From Pseudomonadota bacterium (GTDB lineage Bacteria; Pseudomonadota; Gammaproteobacteria; Burkholderiales; Burkholderiaceae_C), in assembly GCA_023396625.1 (NCBI GenBank), contig JAEWVY010000011.1, positions 1 to 9,714 of the forward strand: a DNA stretch of 9,714 bases, in the 5' to 3' direction. The notes below the pieces were generated by a model, which saw nothing but the letters and a program-made list of their open reading frames with translations, was not told the origin of the DNA and did no database searches. Below, piece after piece: positions 1 through 5,397 of the stretch. The position numbers and the translations under genes are program-made. Numbering within the stretch: position 1 is the first letter of the stretch; each line of letters opens with the position of its first letter.

Positions 1-110
1 TGTGGGAGCACGCCTACTACATCGACTACCGCAACCTGCGCCCCAAATTCGTCGAAACCTTTCTCGACAAGTTGGTGAACTGGTCGTTCGCCGAGGCCAA
101 TTTCGCCTAA
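1..110 (+). CDS. sodB: Fe superoxide dismutase, C-terminal end (partial)
   Basis: The frame starting at base 3 gives 35 residues and a TAA stop at 108-110. They open with WEHAYYIDYRN, the C-terminal signature of iron/manganese superoxide dismutases, followed by the usual LVNW-containing final helix. In this family the motif is DVWEHAYY, where the Asp and His are two of the four metal ligands. The His is the third visible residue; the Asp lies just outside the window. The enzyme converts superoxide to oxygen and hydrogen peroxide in the cytoplasm. The iron form (SodB) is inferred from what is usual in Burkholderiales and cannot be proven from the tail alone. An intrinsic terminator starts 13 bases after the stop, so this is the last gene of its transcript. 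Confidence 0.88.
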   Translation, partial: WEHAYYIDYRNLRPKFVETFLDKLVNWSFAEANFA

Positions 111-123
111 GTCCGTTGTCTGC

Positions 124-163
124 GGGAAAAGCCGGCTTTTCACCGGCTTTTCCCATATTTTTT
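124..163 (+). terminator. Rho-independent terminator of sodB
   Basis: A perfect 12-bp stem, GGGAAAAGCCGG (124-135) with CCGGCTTTTCCC (143-154), encloses a 7-base loop and is followed by ATATTTTTT. There is no T-run on the other strand, so it works only for plus-strand transcription coming from sodB. Confidence 0.88.
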
Positions 164-203
164 AGCTGAATTTGCGCTTTCCCAGCGTCAAATATAAGTG
201 TAA

Positions 204-222
204 TGCTATCAAATTAACAGCA
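204..222. repeat. Small imperfect palindrome in the AT-rich gap after sodB
   Basis: A 19-base imperfect dyad beginning TGCTAT and ending ACAGCA lies in a short AT-rich island (about 190-220), between the sodB terminator and the end of the convergent DUF192 gene. It resembles the small palindromes of the type GCTATCAAAT that I recall as frequent between genes in Comamonadaceae. That likeness is from memory and unverified. It may help end transcription of the DUF192 gene. Confidence 0.25.
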
Positions 223-256
223 CTTCCCGCCTCATGCCAAGGGCGCGCAGCGGCTC

Positions 257-739
257 TCACTTCCTCTCGAAAGGCGCGCCACCGAGCCGGAAGCCGGCCT
301 TGATGTTTTTCTTGCCAAACCAGCCCTGATTCATCTCAAGCACATAACGCACCGGCTTCGAGGAGCAGTGCGACGCTGTGGTCTGCGGCTTCATGTCCGC
401 CAAGTTGACGATGGTGCCATCGTCATCCACGAACGCCGCGGTCAGGGGCAGGCGAGTGTTCTTCATCCAGAAGCATTGGACGCCCGGCTGCTCGAACACG
501 AACAGCATGCCCTCCTTTTGTGGCATCTCATCGCGGAACATCAGGCCCGTCTGGCGCTGTTCCGGGGTCTGGGCCACCTGAGCATCGATCAGATGCATGC
601 CCGCAGAAAGCCGGACCCGCGGCAGGCCGGTTTGTGGCATACCCTCCGCGGCACAGGGACTTCCCCCCCCAGCTAGCAAGGCAAAAACCAGCACAGTCAT
701 GGCGCCGCGGCCAGTATGACGAAGGAACGAGACAGGCAT
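257..739 (-). CDS. DUF192 family exported protein
   Basis: This 160-aa protein starts at the ATG at 737-739, preceded by AAGGAG (complement of 751-756) 11 bases upstream. An in-frame ATG at 805 would run into the upstream gene's terminator and is not used here. Residues 1-32 form a signal peptide (basic start, hydrophobic core VLVFALLAGGG, likely cleavage near CAA-EG), so the mature protein should be periplasmic. The DUF192 core spans about 41-155 and shows TGLMFRDEMP (64-73) and CFWMKNTRLPLTAAFVD (89-105), both hallmarks of the family. DUF192 has no firmly established function. The Cys before PCAA does not make a convincing lipobox, since Pro precedes it. A run of eight G residues falls within the signal-peptide codons. 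The gene stands alone, convergent with sodB. Confidence 0.9.
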   Translation of the reverse strand: MPVSFLRHTGRGAMTVLVFALLAGGGSPCAAEGMPQTGLPRVRLSAGMHLIDAQVAQTPEQRQTGLMFRDEMPQKEGMLFVFEQPGVQCFWMKNTRLPLTAAFVDDDGTIVNLADMKPQTTASHCSSKPVRYVLEMNQGWFGKKNIKAGFRLGGAPFERK

Positions 740-778
740 GGTTGTGGAAACTCCTTGAAGTGATATCCCCGCGGACCC

Positions 779-808
779 AAAAAAATGCCCGCACGAAGCG
801 GGCATTTT
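779..808 (-). terminator. Rho-independent terminator of the Ala/Lys-rich protein gene
   Basis: On the minus strand TGCCCGC (complement of 798-804) pairs with GCGGGCA (complement of 786-792) around a TTCGT loop. A run of seven T residues (complement of 779-785) follows. It begins about 20 bases after the stop codon of the 829-1074 gene and separates that gene from the DUF192 gene. Four T residues on the other side give only weak plus-strand activity at best. Confidence 0.82.
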
Positions 809-828
809 CCATCACGGCGAAGGACGCC

Positions 829-1074
829 TTATTTCTTTTCCTCAGCCTTGGGCGCGGTAGCCTTCACCTTCTTGGCCTTCTTGGCTTTCTTCGCCTTGGC
901 GGCCTTCTTGGCCACAGGTGCCTTTTCGGCGGCAGGAGCTGCGGGAGCTGCAGCCGCGGCAGGAGCTGCAGCCGTGGCGGGCACCGCAGGGGTCGCGGGC
1001 GTTGCGGGAGCGGCCTGGGCAAAGGCCCCTGCGGCAAACAGTCCAGCGATCAGGGCAACGAGAAGCTTGTTCAT
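829..1074 (-). CDS. Small exported Ala/Pro- and Lys-rich low-complexity protein
   Basis: This 81-aa protein starts at the ATG at 1072-1074, with AAGGA nine bases upstream (complement of 1084-1088). I rejected a longer start at 1185 because it lacks a ribosome site and would precede a textbook signal peptide. Residues 1-20 (MNKLLVALIAGLFAAGAFAQ) are that signal peptide, with cleavage after AFA. The mature part is almost only Ala, Pro, Thr and Val (about 21-48), then repeated AKK units (about 54-68) and a charged tail. No fold or family is recognisable. Such a basic, disordered periplasmic protein could bind acidic polymers or resemble acid-shock-type proteins, but that is only inference. It has its own terminator and is divergent from icd. 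Confidence 0.8.
   Translation of the reverse strand: MNKLLVALIAGLFAAGAFAQAAPATPATPAVPATAAAPAAAAAPAAPAAEKAPVAKKAAKAKKAKKAKKVKATAPKAEEKK
867..1000. repeat. Low-complexity coding repeats in the Ala/Lys-rich gene
   Basis: Two repeat types lie inside the gene. One is a cluster of CTTCTTGGC-like units (about 867-912) encoding AKK repeats on the minus strand. The other is an Ala/Pro region in which GGCAGGAGCTGC occurs twice (931-942 and 958-969) with similar units between. These units could expand or contract by slippage in multiples of three. Confidence 0.5.
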
Positions 1075-1264
1075 TTTCGGTTTTCCTTGGAATGAAACGA
1101 TTTGAAGATCCCCCCAGAGGCTGGAAGGTCCCCAACTAACGGCAACGATCGAGCCCTGGTTGACAGGTTTACGTAAAAAAATCATCGTTAGAATCGTCCC
1201 GGGCCATATCCAGCCCAGACCAGCAACTCAGGTCACACACAGTCCACCCCGGAGACTTTCTCTC
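1075..1264. promoter_or_regulatory. Divergent intergenic region upstream of icd
   Basis: These 190 bases must hold promoters for the minus-strand Ala/Lys-rich gene and for icd. On the plus strand a good -35 hexamer, TTGACA (1160-1165), is followed by TAGAAT (1189-1194), but the 23-base spacing is too long for a standard sigma-70 pair. TTTACG (1168-1173) with the same -10 has a 15-base gap. A perfect 10-bp palindrome TTTACGTAAA (1168-1177) overlaps this area and could be an operator. The icd ribosome site GGAGA (1251-1255) lies nine bases before its ATG. No clear minus-strand promoter was seen. Confidence 0.35.
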
Positions 1265-2518
1265 ATGTACCAACACATCAAGGTGCCCGCCGAGGGCCAG
1301 AAGATCACCGTCAACGCCGACATGTCGCTCAATGTGCCTGATCAGCCCATCATTCCCTATATCGAGGGGGACGGCACAGGCTTCGACATCACGCCGGTGA
1401 TGATCAAGGTGGTGGACGCCGCGGTCGCCAAGACCTACGGCGGCAAACGCAAAATCCACTGGATGGAGGTCTACGCCGGCGAAAAGTCGACCAAGATCTA
1501 TGGCCCGGACGTCTGGCTGCCGGAAGAAACCCTGGCCGCGCTGCGCGAATACGTGGTCTCCATCAAGGGCCCACTGACCACCCCCGTGGGCGGCGGCATC
1601 CGTTCGCTGAACGTGGCTTTGCGCCAGGAACTGGACCTGTATGTCTGCCTGCGCCCCATCCAGTACTTCAAGGGCGTCCCGTCACCCGTGAAAGAGCCCG
1701 AAAAAACCCACATGGTCATCTTCCGGGAAAATTCCGAGGACATCTACGCGGGCATCGAGTTCGAAGCCCAGTCCCCCAAGGCCAAGAAACTCATCAAGTT
1801 CCTGCAGGACGAAATGGGTGTGACCAAGATCCGCTTCCCCGAGACCTCGGGCATCGGCATCAAGCCCGTGTCGATCGAAGGAACCCAGCGCTTGGTGCGC
1901 AAGGCGATCCAATACGCCATCGACAATGACAAGCCCAGCGTGACCATCGTGCACAAGGGCAACATCATGAAGTTCACCGAAGGCGGCTTCCGCGACTGGT
2001 CCTATGCACTGGCCCAGCAGGAGTTCGGCGCCGAACTCATCGATGGCGGCCCCTGGTGCAAGTTCAAGAACCCGAAAACCGGCAAGGACATCGTCGTCAA
2101 GGACGTGATCGCCGACGCCTTCCTGCAACAGATCCTGCTGCGCCCGGCCGAATATTCCGTGGTGGCAACGCTCAACCTGAATGGCGACTATATTTCGGAC
2201 GCGCTGGCTGCGCAGGTCGGAGGTATCGGTATCGCTCCCGGCGCCAACCTGTCGGATACCGTGGCGTGCTTCGAAGCCACACACGGCACGGCACCGAAAT
2301 ATGCAGGCAAGGACTACGTCAATCCAGGTTCTGAAATCCTTTCTGCGGAGATGATGCTGCGCCACATGGGCTGGATCGAAGCCGCCGACTGCATCATCAG
2401 TTCGATGGAGAGATCGATTGCCAGCAAGAAGGTCACCTACGACTTTGCCCGCCTGATGGACGGAGCCACCCAAGTCAGCTGCTCGGGCTTCGGCCAAGTC
2501 ATGATCGACAACATGTGA
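1265..2518 (+). CDS. icd: NADP-dependent isocitrate dehydrogenase
   Basis: This 417-aa cytoplasmic TCA-cycle enzyme oxidatively decarboxylates isocitrate to 2-oxoglutarate, reducing NADP. The ATG at 1265 follows GGAGA by nine bases and gives the usual length; the in-frame ATG at 1160 would add an atypical leader. Numbering is one above the E. coli enzyme. Substrate residues are S114, N116, R120, R130 and R154. Catalytic residues are Y161 and K231. Metal-binding residues are D308 and D312. NADP-selecting residues are K345, Y346, Y392 and R396. S114 sits in GIRSLNVALRQE, the site phosphorylated by AceK in enteric bacteria, so that control is possible, but no aceK gene lies in the window. All key residues are intact. 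The gene is monocistronic, with a strong terminator 38 bases after the stop. Confidence 0.98.
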   Translation: MYQHIKVPAEGQKITVNADMSLNVPDQPIIPYIEGDGTGFDITPVMIKVVDAAVAKTYGGKRKIHWMEVYAGEKSTKIYGPDVWLPEETLAALREYVVSIKGPLTTPVGGGIRSLNVALRQELDLYVCLRPIQYFKGVPSPVKEPEKTHMVIFRENSEDIYAGIEFEAQSPKAKKLIKFLQDEMGVTKIRFPETSGIGIKPVSIEGTQRLVRKAIQYAIDNDKPSVTIVHKGNIMKFTEGGFRDWSYALAQQEFGAELIDGGPWCKFKNPKTGKDIVVKDVIADAFLQQILLRPAEYSVVATLNLNGDYISDALAAQVGGIGIAPGANLSDTVACFEATHGTAPKYAGKDYVNPGSEILSAEMMLRHMGWIEAADCIISSMERSIASKKVTYDFARLMDGATQVSCSGFGQVMIDNM

Positions 2519-2555
2519 ATCTAGGCTCCTGGCTCCTGCCAGCGGGTCAACCCCG

Positions 2556-2586
2556 ACCCAGTACCCTGCGGGTGCTGGGTTTTTTT
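2556..2586 (+). terminator. Rho-independent terminator of icd
   Basis: ACCCAGTACCC (2556-2566) pairs with GGGTGCTGGGT (2570-2580), an 11-bp stem with one G-U pair and a three-base loop. The T-run continues to 2586. It ends icd transcription before the gene-free transition region. Confidence 0.88.
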
Positions 2587-2628
2587 CTGCCCCGCCAAAC
2601 CCGAAAGTTGCCGCGCTTTGCCCATGCG

Positions 2629-2648
2629 AGGCCATCATGGCATGGCCT
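2629..2648. repeat. Inverted repeat, 7-bp arms
   Basis: AGGCCAT (2629-2635) and ATGGCCT (2642-2648) flank six bases. No T-run follows on either strand, so it is not a standard terminator. Confidence 0.4.
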
Positions 2649-2695
2649 GCCACGAATTGAAGGGCAAGCGACCGGCGACGCCATGTCGGCAAAGG

Positions 2696-2720
2696 TCAGC
2701 GTAGCTTTCGAATACGCTGA
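2696..2720. repeat. Inverted repeat, 8-bp arms
   Basis: TCAGCGTA (2696-2703) and TACGCTGA (2713-2720) are perfect complements around a nine-base loop containing TTCGAA. There is no T-run, so a protein-binding site or RNA hairpin is more likely than a terminator. Confidence 0.45.
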
Positions 2721-2761
2721 TTGGCCAGGTTCATGTCAAACGCCGCTGAATCGAATGGGCC

Positions 2762-2809
2762 GCCGACCCACCTCCAGTCATCCGCATGTTCCGGATTCGA
2801 TGGGTCGGC
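2762..2809. repeat. Inverted repeat, 9-bp arms with a 30-base spacer
   Basis: GCCGACCCA (2762-2770) and TGGGTCGGC (2801-2809) are perfect complements. Each lies near a similar direct motif (ATCGAATGGG before the left arm, ATTCGATGGG across the right arm), so the area carries both direct and inverted repetition. Confidence 0.4.
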
Positions 2810-3005
2810 CATGGCCTAGCGAAACATGTCGTAGTCTGGCCCCGAAGCGTTCGCGACGGTCCCTGCCACCTAGTGACAACGCTGTTCACCCGATGGCCGC
2901 CAATCCGTTAATTTACAACCATTAGAAACCAAAATTCTCTATGACAATCCTGACAATCAGCCTATCTATTGTTGCAAAAATTGGACATTCATTGAAATTT
3001 ATGCG

Positions 3006-3024
3006 CTACATTTCACACATGTAG
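3006..3024. promoter_or_regulatory. Dyad upstream of the 75-aa gene (operator candidate)
   Basis: CTACAT (3006-3011) and ATGTAG (3019-3024) are perfect 6-bp arms around seven bases, ending 23 bases before the ATG at 3048. This position is typical of an operator overlapping a promoter. The -35-like TTGGAC (2981-2986) and TTGAAA (2992-2997) lie upstream, but I found no well-spaced -10 match. Confidence 0.35.
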
Positions 3025-3047
3025 TAACTGGAGATCGAAAGGTCACA

Positions 3048-3275
3048 ATGCGAGACAAACGGAGTCGTTTTATCGAGCTAGGTGAATCAAGGGTCACAAA
3101 AGCGACCCAGATGCTACGGCTTATCGGCAATCTGGCGAATTCAAACAACTACGAGTATTCGGCGGAAGACGCTCAAAAGATCTTCACGGCGCTGGACGCC
3201 GAGATGAAGCTGTTGAAAGCCAAGTTCCAGACCGCCCTGAGCAAGCGGCCGAAGGACGAATTCAAGCTCGGTTAA
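3048..3275 (+). CDS. Small conserved-looking protein of unknown function
   Basis: This 75-aa soluble protein starts at the ATG at 3048, with AAAGGT four bases upstream (3038-3043); a TGGAG lies further back. It is mostly helical and charged, with no signal peptide or membrane segment. The pattern RFIELGESRVTKATQMLRLI, then GNLANSNNYEY (residues 26-36), an acidic DAQKIF segment and a Lys-rich end resembles short hypothetical proteins I recall from many genomes and mobile elements. I know of no established function. It is transcribed away from icd toward the convergent phage genes, from an AT-rich leader unlike the host genes, which suggests it arrived with the mobile DNA. No clear terminator follows. 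Confidence 0.75.
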   Translation: MRDKRSRFIELGESRVTKATQMLRLIGNLANSNNYEYSAEDAQKIFTALDAEMKLLKAKFQTALSKRPKDEFKLG

Positions 3276-3460
3276 GGGGGAGACGAGATGGGATGGTTTT
3301 TTCACGCCAGCTGAACGGGAGTGAGATAAAGGAAGAGTGAGAGGCGCGATAAATGGGAAGAACCGGGTTCATCAGGGAAGAAGTGGGTCGGTTCCGCTGC
3401 AAATCTATTTCGCCTTGGGAAATATGAGTTGGGTCTATTCTGGCGCCTTTTTGAGGCGGC

Positions 3461-4030
3461 TCATCCATTCGAGCGGCCAGCAACCCAGTTCGAGATGATG
3501 GAGCGGATTTCCCGCTCATCCTCATTGCTGATGCCCAGGAACGGCCGCGCCGGAATGTCGACTGTGTAGGCGCCGCGCGTCACCCAGCGCTCGGTCACCC
3601 CTCGTGTGTGTTTCTTGCCAGCGAACAACACGCGCCCGGCCACGCTGCGGTACCGCACTTGCCGTGACTGGGCGTTCTGATCGATGCTCCCGCCAAGTTG
3701 GTGAATGGCGGCGTACTTCGTGTTGCTGCCCACCTCCACCTCGGTCGCACCGGTCACCTGGTAATGGATGCCACTGCGCAGGTAGCCGCGCAGGGTGAGG
3801 ATCTTGCCCTTGGCGTACTTCTTTCGCTGGGCGTAACGGGCTTTCAATGGCGCCCATGGAGTGCCGTCCGGGGCGGTCTGGTTCTGGGTCTTGAAGCGAT
3901 TTTGCGTGCTGCGCTGCAGATACTCGCCCAGCCGAGGCATGAGGTCCTCGGTGCCGGGCTCTCCCAGGCGGGCCAGCATGGCGCGGGCCTGGGCGTCGTC
4001 CACGGTGAGGGTGAGGCGGCTTCCAGTCAT
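3461..4030 (-). CDS. Phage virion morphogenesis protein (Mu gpG-like)
   Basis: This 189-aa protein starts at 4030, with AGGAG nine bases upstream. It matches the phage virion morphogenesis family that includes Mu gpG: an N-terminal helix (11-40), then RFKTQ...PDGTPWAPLKARYAQRKKY (45-72), ILTLRGYLRSGIHYQV (77-92), GSNTKYAAIHQLGG (101-114) and a C-terminal IPARPFLGISNED (159-171). In Mu-like phages this family acts in head or head-tail assembly; the precise step is not certain. It follows the gpF-like gene with a 116-base gap, unusually long for this operon, in which a 34-codon ORF fits. It is the last structural gene here. Normally protease/scaffold and capsid genes follow, but only 185 bases separate it from a convergent non-structural gene. 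Confidence 0.9.
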   Translation of the reverse strand: MTGSRLTLTVDDAQARAMLARLGEPGTEDLMPRLGEYLQRSTQNRFKTQNQTAPDGTPWAPLKARYAQRKKYAKGKILTLRGYLRSGIHYQVTGATEVEVGSNTKYAAIHQLGGSIDQNAQSRQVRYRSVAGRVLFAGKKHTRGVTERWVTRGAYTVDIPARPFLGISNEDEREIRSIISNWVAGRSNG

Positions 4031-4042
4031 GGCGCAAAACTC

Positions 4043-4147
4043 CTACAATGGGATATCCATCGGACGGGCAGCGGCTGCCACCGCCTCCAATCCCACGTCC
4101 GGGCGGGCCAGCGTGTGGCGGTGCGCTGGCCTTTCTGTTGGGCGCAT
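4043..4147 (-). CDS. Possible 34-aa ORF between gpF- and gpG-like genes
   Basis: On the minus strand the gpF-like stop and a new ATG overlap as TGATG (4149-4145). The frame stays open for 34 codons and ends in a TAG (4045-4043) that itself overlaps the AGGAG ribosome site of the gpG-like gene. The product begins MRPTERPAHRH and ends ARPMDIPL. It is basic at the start, Ala-rich in the middle and unlike any family I recognise. The fit of both ends to neighbouring translation signals suggests coupled translation, and it would explain the gap. A frame this short can arise by chance in GC-rich DNA. An 8-bp hairpin (4106-4131) lies within it. Confidence 0.35.
   Translation of the reverse strand: MRPTERPAHRHTLARPDVGLEAVAAAARPMDIPL
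4106..4131. repeat. Hairpin in the gpF-gpG gap
   Basis: GGCCAGCG (4106-4113) and CGCTGGCC (4124-4131) are perfect 8-bp arms around ten bases. On the minus strand, where the operon is transcribed, no T-run follows, so it may stabilise or structure the mRNA rather than end it. The plus side has only TTTCTG after it. Confidence 0.45.
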
Positions 4148-5397
4148 CATTCTTCGCGGCGGTACAGGCGCACGCCCACGCGGGCATGCTCAAGGTAGTC
4201 GGTCGACGCGGGCGGGAAGGCCGTCACGCCGCTCCAGCCATCGGCGCCCAGTTCGAACACGGCCAGGCCCGGTGTTCCGCCCTCCTGCCCTTCGATCACG
4301 TAGCGCGCCACATAGCGGCGGCGCACCGCGGCGCGGCCCAAGGCGTGCAGCCACTCGACCCGCGCCCAGATTTCGTCGGGCTGCAGAATGGCCTTGGCCA
4401 GCAGCGGCAGGTACTGCTCACGCCCGCGCTTGAGGACCTTCCACCTGCCAGCCGCGTCCTGAAACAACTCCTTGCCCACCACCAGGCGCTCGCCGATCAC
4501 GTCACGCACGACGGCGGGCGCATCCAGTGTCGCGCCGAACTCACCAAGGAACTGAGACACGTAAGCCTCGGGTGTCTGGCCTGCGGGTAGCACCATGTTG
4601 GCTGACAACGTGCGTGGCGCCGGCAGTGGATCACTCGGGCGGCGGTTGGGCAGGCCGGGGCCGGTGCTGCTGCTGGGGAGGCCGTCCGACCCGGGGGACT
4701 GTTCGGGCGGAATGGCGCTGCGCAGCCTCGCACTGCCCGGTGCGTACTCGAACCCGGGGTCGATGCCTTCGGGCACACGCACCGTACGCGGACCCATGGC
4801 GCTGCGCTGGCCGATGGTGCGCTCCACCATTCTGACGGGCGGGGCTTGGTCGGGCCCGGATTTGCCCAGGCGCTGCAGGTCCCGCGGCCACAGGCCGCGC
4901 ATTTTGCAGTGGCATTTCCAGCCATTTGGCGGGAAGTGGGTCTTCAACCATGGGTCACCGCGGGCGATCACCAGGCCGTCCCAGGCGACGTGCGCTTCGC
5001 GCGGGTGCTCCACCCAATCCTGGTGGTCGTACTGCCAATAGGGCGCGGCCTGAAGCTGCTGCCAGCGCCCGGCCGCATAGCTGGTGGAAAGGTTCGTGTC
5101 GTAGATGACGCGGCTGCGCCAATTGCGCCCACCGTTGTAGTCCCAGCCGTGCGTGGCCACGATGCGGTCGAAGTCGCGGCGGAAGTCCTCGAGCGTGCTC
5201 CCGCCTGCGATGGCCTTCTCCACGGCCGCGCGAAAGTCGGCCACGATCGCGTCGCGGTTGGCACCGGCCACGACGAACGCCCAGTCGTGCTCGCGGGTGT
5301 AGATGTCGGTCCAGCCATCGGTGGGCAGGTTGAGCTTGCGCCGGAAAAACTCGGCCTGCTCAGCGAATGGGAGGGAACCGTAGGCGGCGTCAGCCAT
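4147..5397 (-). CDS. Mu gpF-like head morphogenesis protein with C-terminal PBECR2-like nuclease domain
   Basis: This 416-aa protein starts at 5397, overlapping the portal stop by eight bases (ATGGCTGA), with AGGAGG (complement of 5410-5415) upstream, so translation is probably coupled. Residues 35-170 form the phage head morphogenesis domain (SPP1 gp7/Mu gpF type), with DTNLSTSYAAGRW (100-112), HPREAHVAWDG (131-141) and the closing FPPNGWKCHCKM (155-166). A Pro/Ser-rich linker (228-262) leads to residues 265-416, which I read as a PBECR2-type domain (phage Barnase-EndoU-ColicinE5/D-RelE-like nuclease 2). Its marks are EIWARVEW (342-349), RRRYVARYV (359-367), FELGADGWSGVTAFP (381-395) and VRLYR (409-413). 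The first domain helps build the procapsid near the portal. The second is predicted to be an RNase-like module possibly carried in the virion; its activity is inferred. Confidence 0.92.
   Translation of the reverse strand: MADAAYGSLPFAEQAEFFRRKLNLPTDGWTDIYTREHDWAFVVAGANRDAIVADFRAAVEKAIAGGSTLEDFRRDFDRIVATHGWDYNGGRNWRSRVIYDTNLSTSYAAGRWQQLQAAPYWQYDHQDWVEHPREAHVAWDGLVIARGDPWLKTHFPPNGWKCHCKMRGLWPRDLQRLGKSGPDQAPPVRMVERTIGQRSAMGPRTVRVPEGIDPGFEYAPGSARLRSAIPPEQSPGSDGLPSSSTGPGLPNRRPSDPLPAPRTLSANMVLPAGQTPEAYVSQFLGEFGATLDAPAVVRDVIGERLVVGKELFQDAAGRWKVLKRGREQYLPLLAKAILQPDEIWARVEWLHALGRAAVRRRYVARYVIEGQEGGTPGLAVFELGADGWSGVTAFPPASTDYLEHARVGVRLYRREE

Larger units (their letters stand above)
2587..3047. other. 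Gene-free transition between icd and the 75-aa gene
   Basis: No convincing gene was seen in these 461 bases. An open frame running through from within icd crosses the terminator and has no family likeness. The first two thirds are GC-rich and hold three inverted repeats. From about 2910 the sequence turns AT-rich, with two adjacent copies of TGACAATC (2942-2949 and 2951-2958). This change in composition, next to host icd on one side and phage genes on the other, suggests a junction of transferred DNA. No tRNA gene or recognisable attachment site was seen. Confidence 0.5.

Noticed and set aside
1682..2692. 336-codon minus-strand open frame opposite icd
   Set aside because: It is antisense to a clearly functional icd, crosses the icd terminator, and has the composition expected of a complementary frame in GC-rich coding DNA.
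2515..2925. Plus-strand open frame overlapping the icd stop
   Set aside because: It runs through the icd terminator and the inverted repeats, and its translation shows no recognisable pattern or ribosome site.
3443..3460. CGCCT...AGGCG hairpin as terminator of the phage operon
   Set aside because: The stem is only five pairs and no T-run follows on the minus strand.
3262..3525. 87-codon minus-strand frame spanning the end of gpG and the 75-aa gene
   Set aside because: It overlaps both neighbours, has no supporting ribosome site and looks random in composition.
3522..4193. 223-codon minus-strand frame overlapping the gpG-like gene
   Set aside because: It is another frame of the gpG-like gene, Arg/Pro/Gly-rich, with no likeness to any family.
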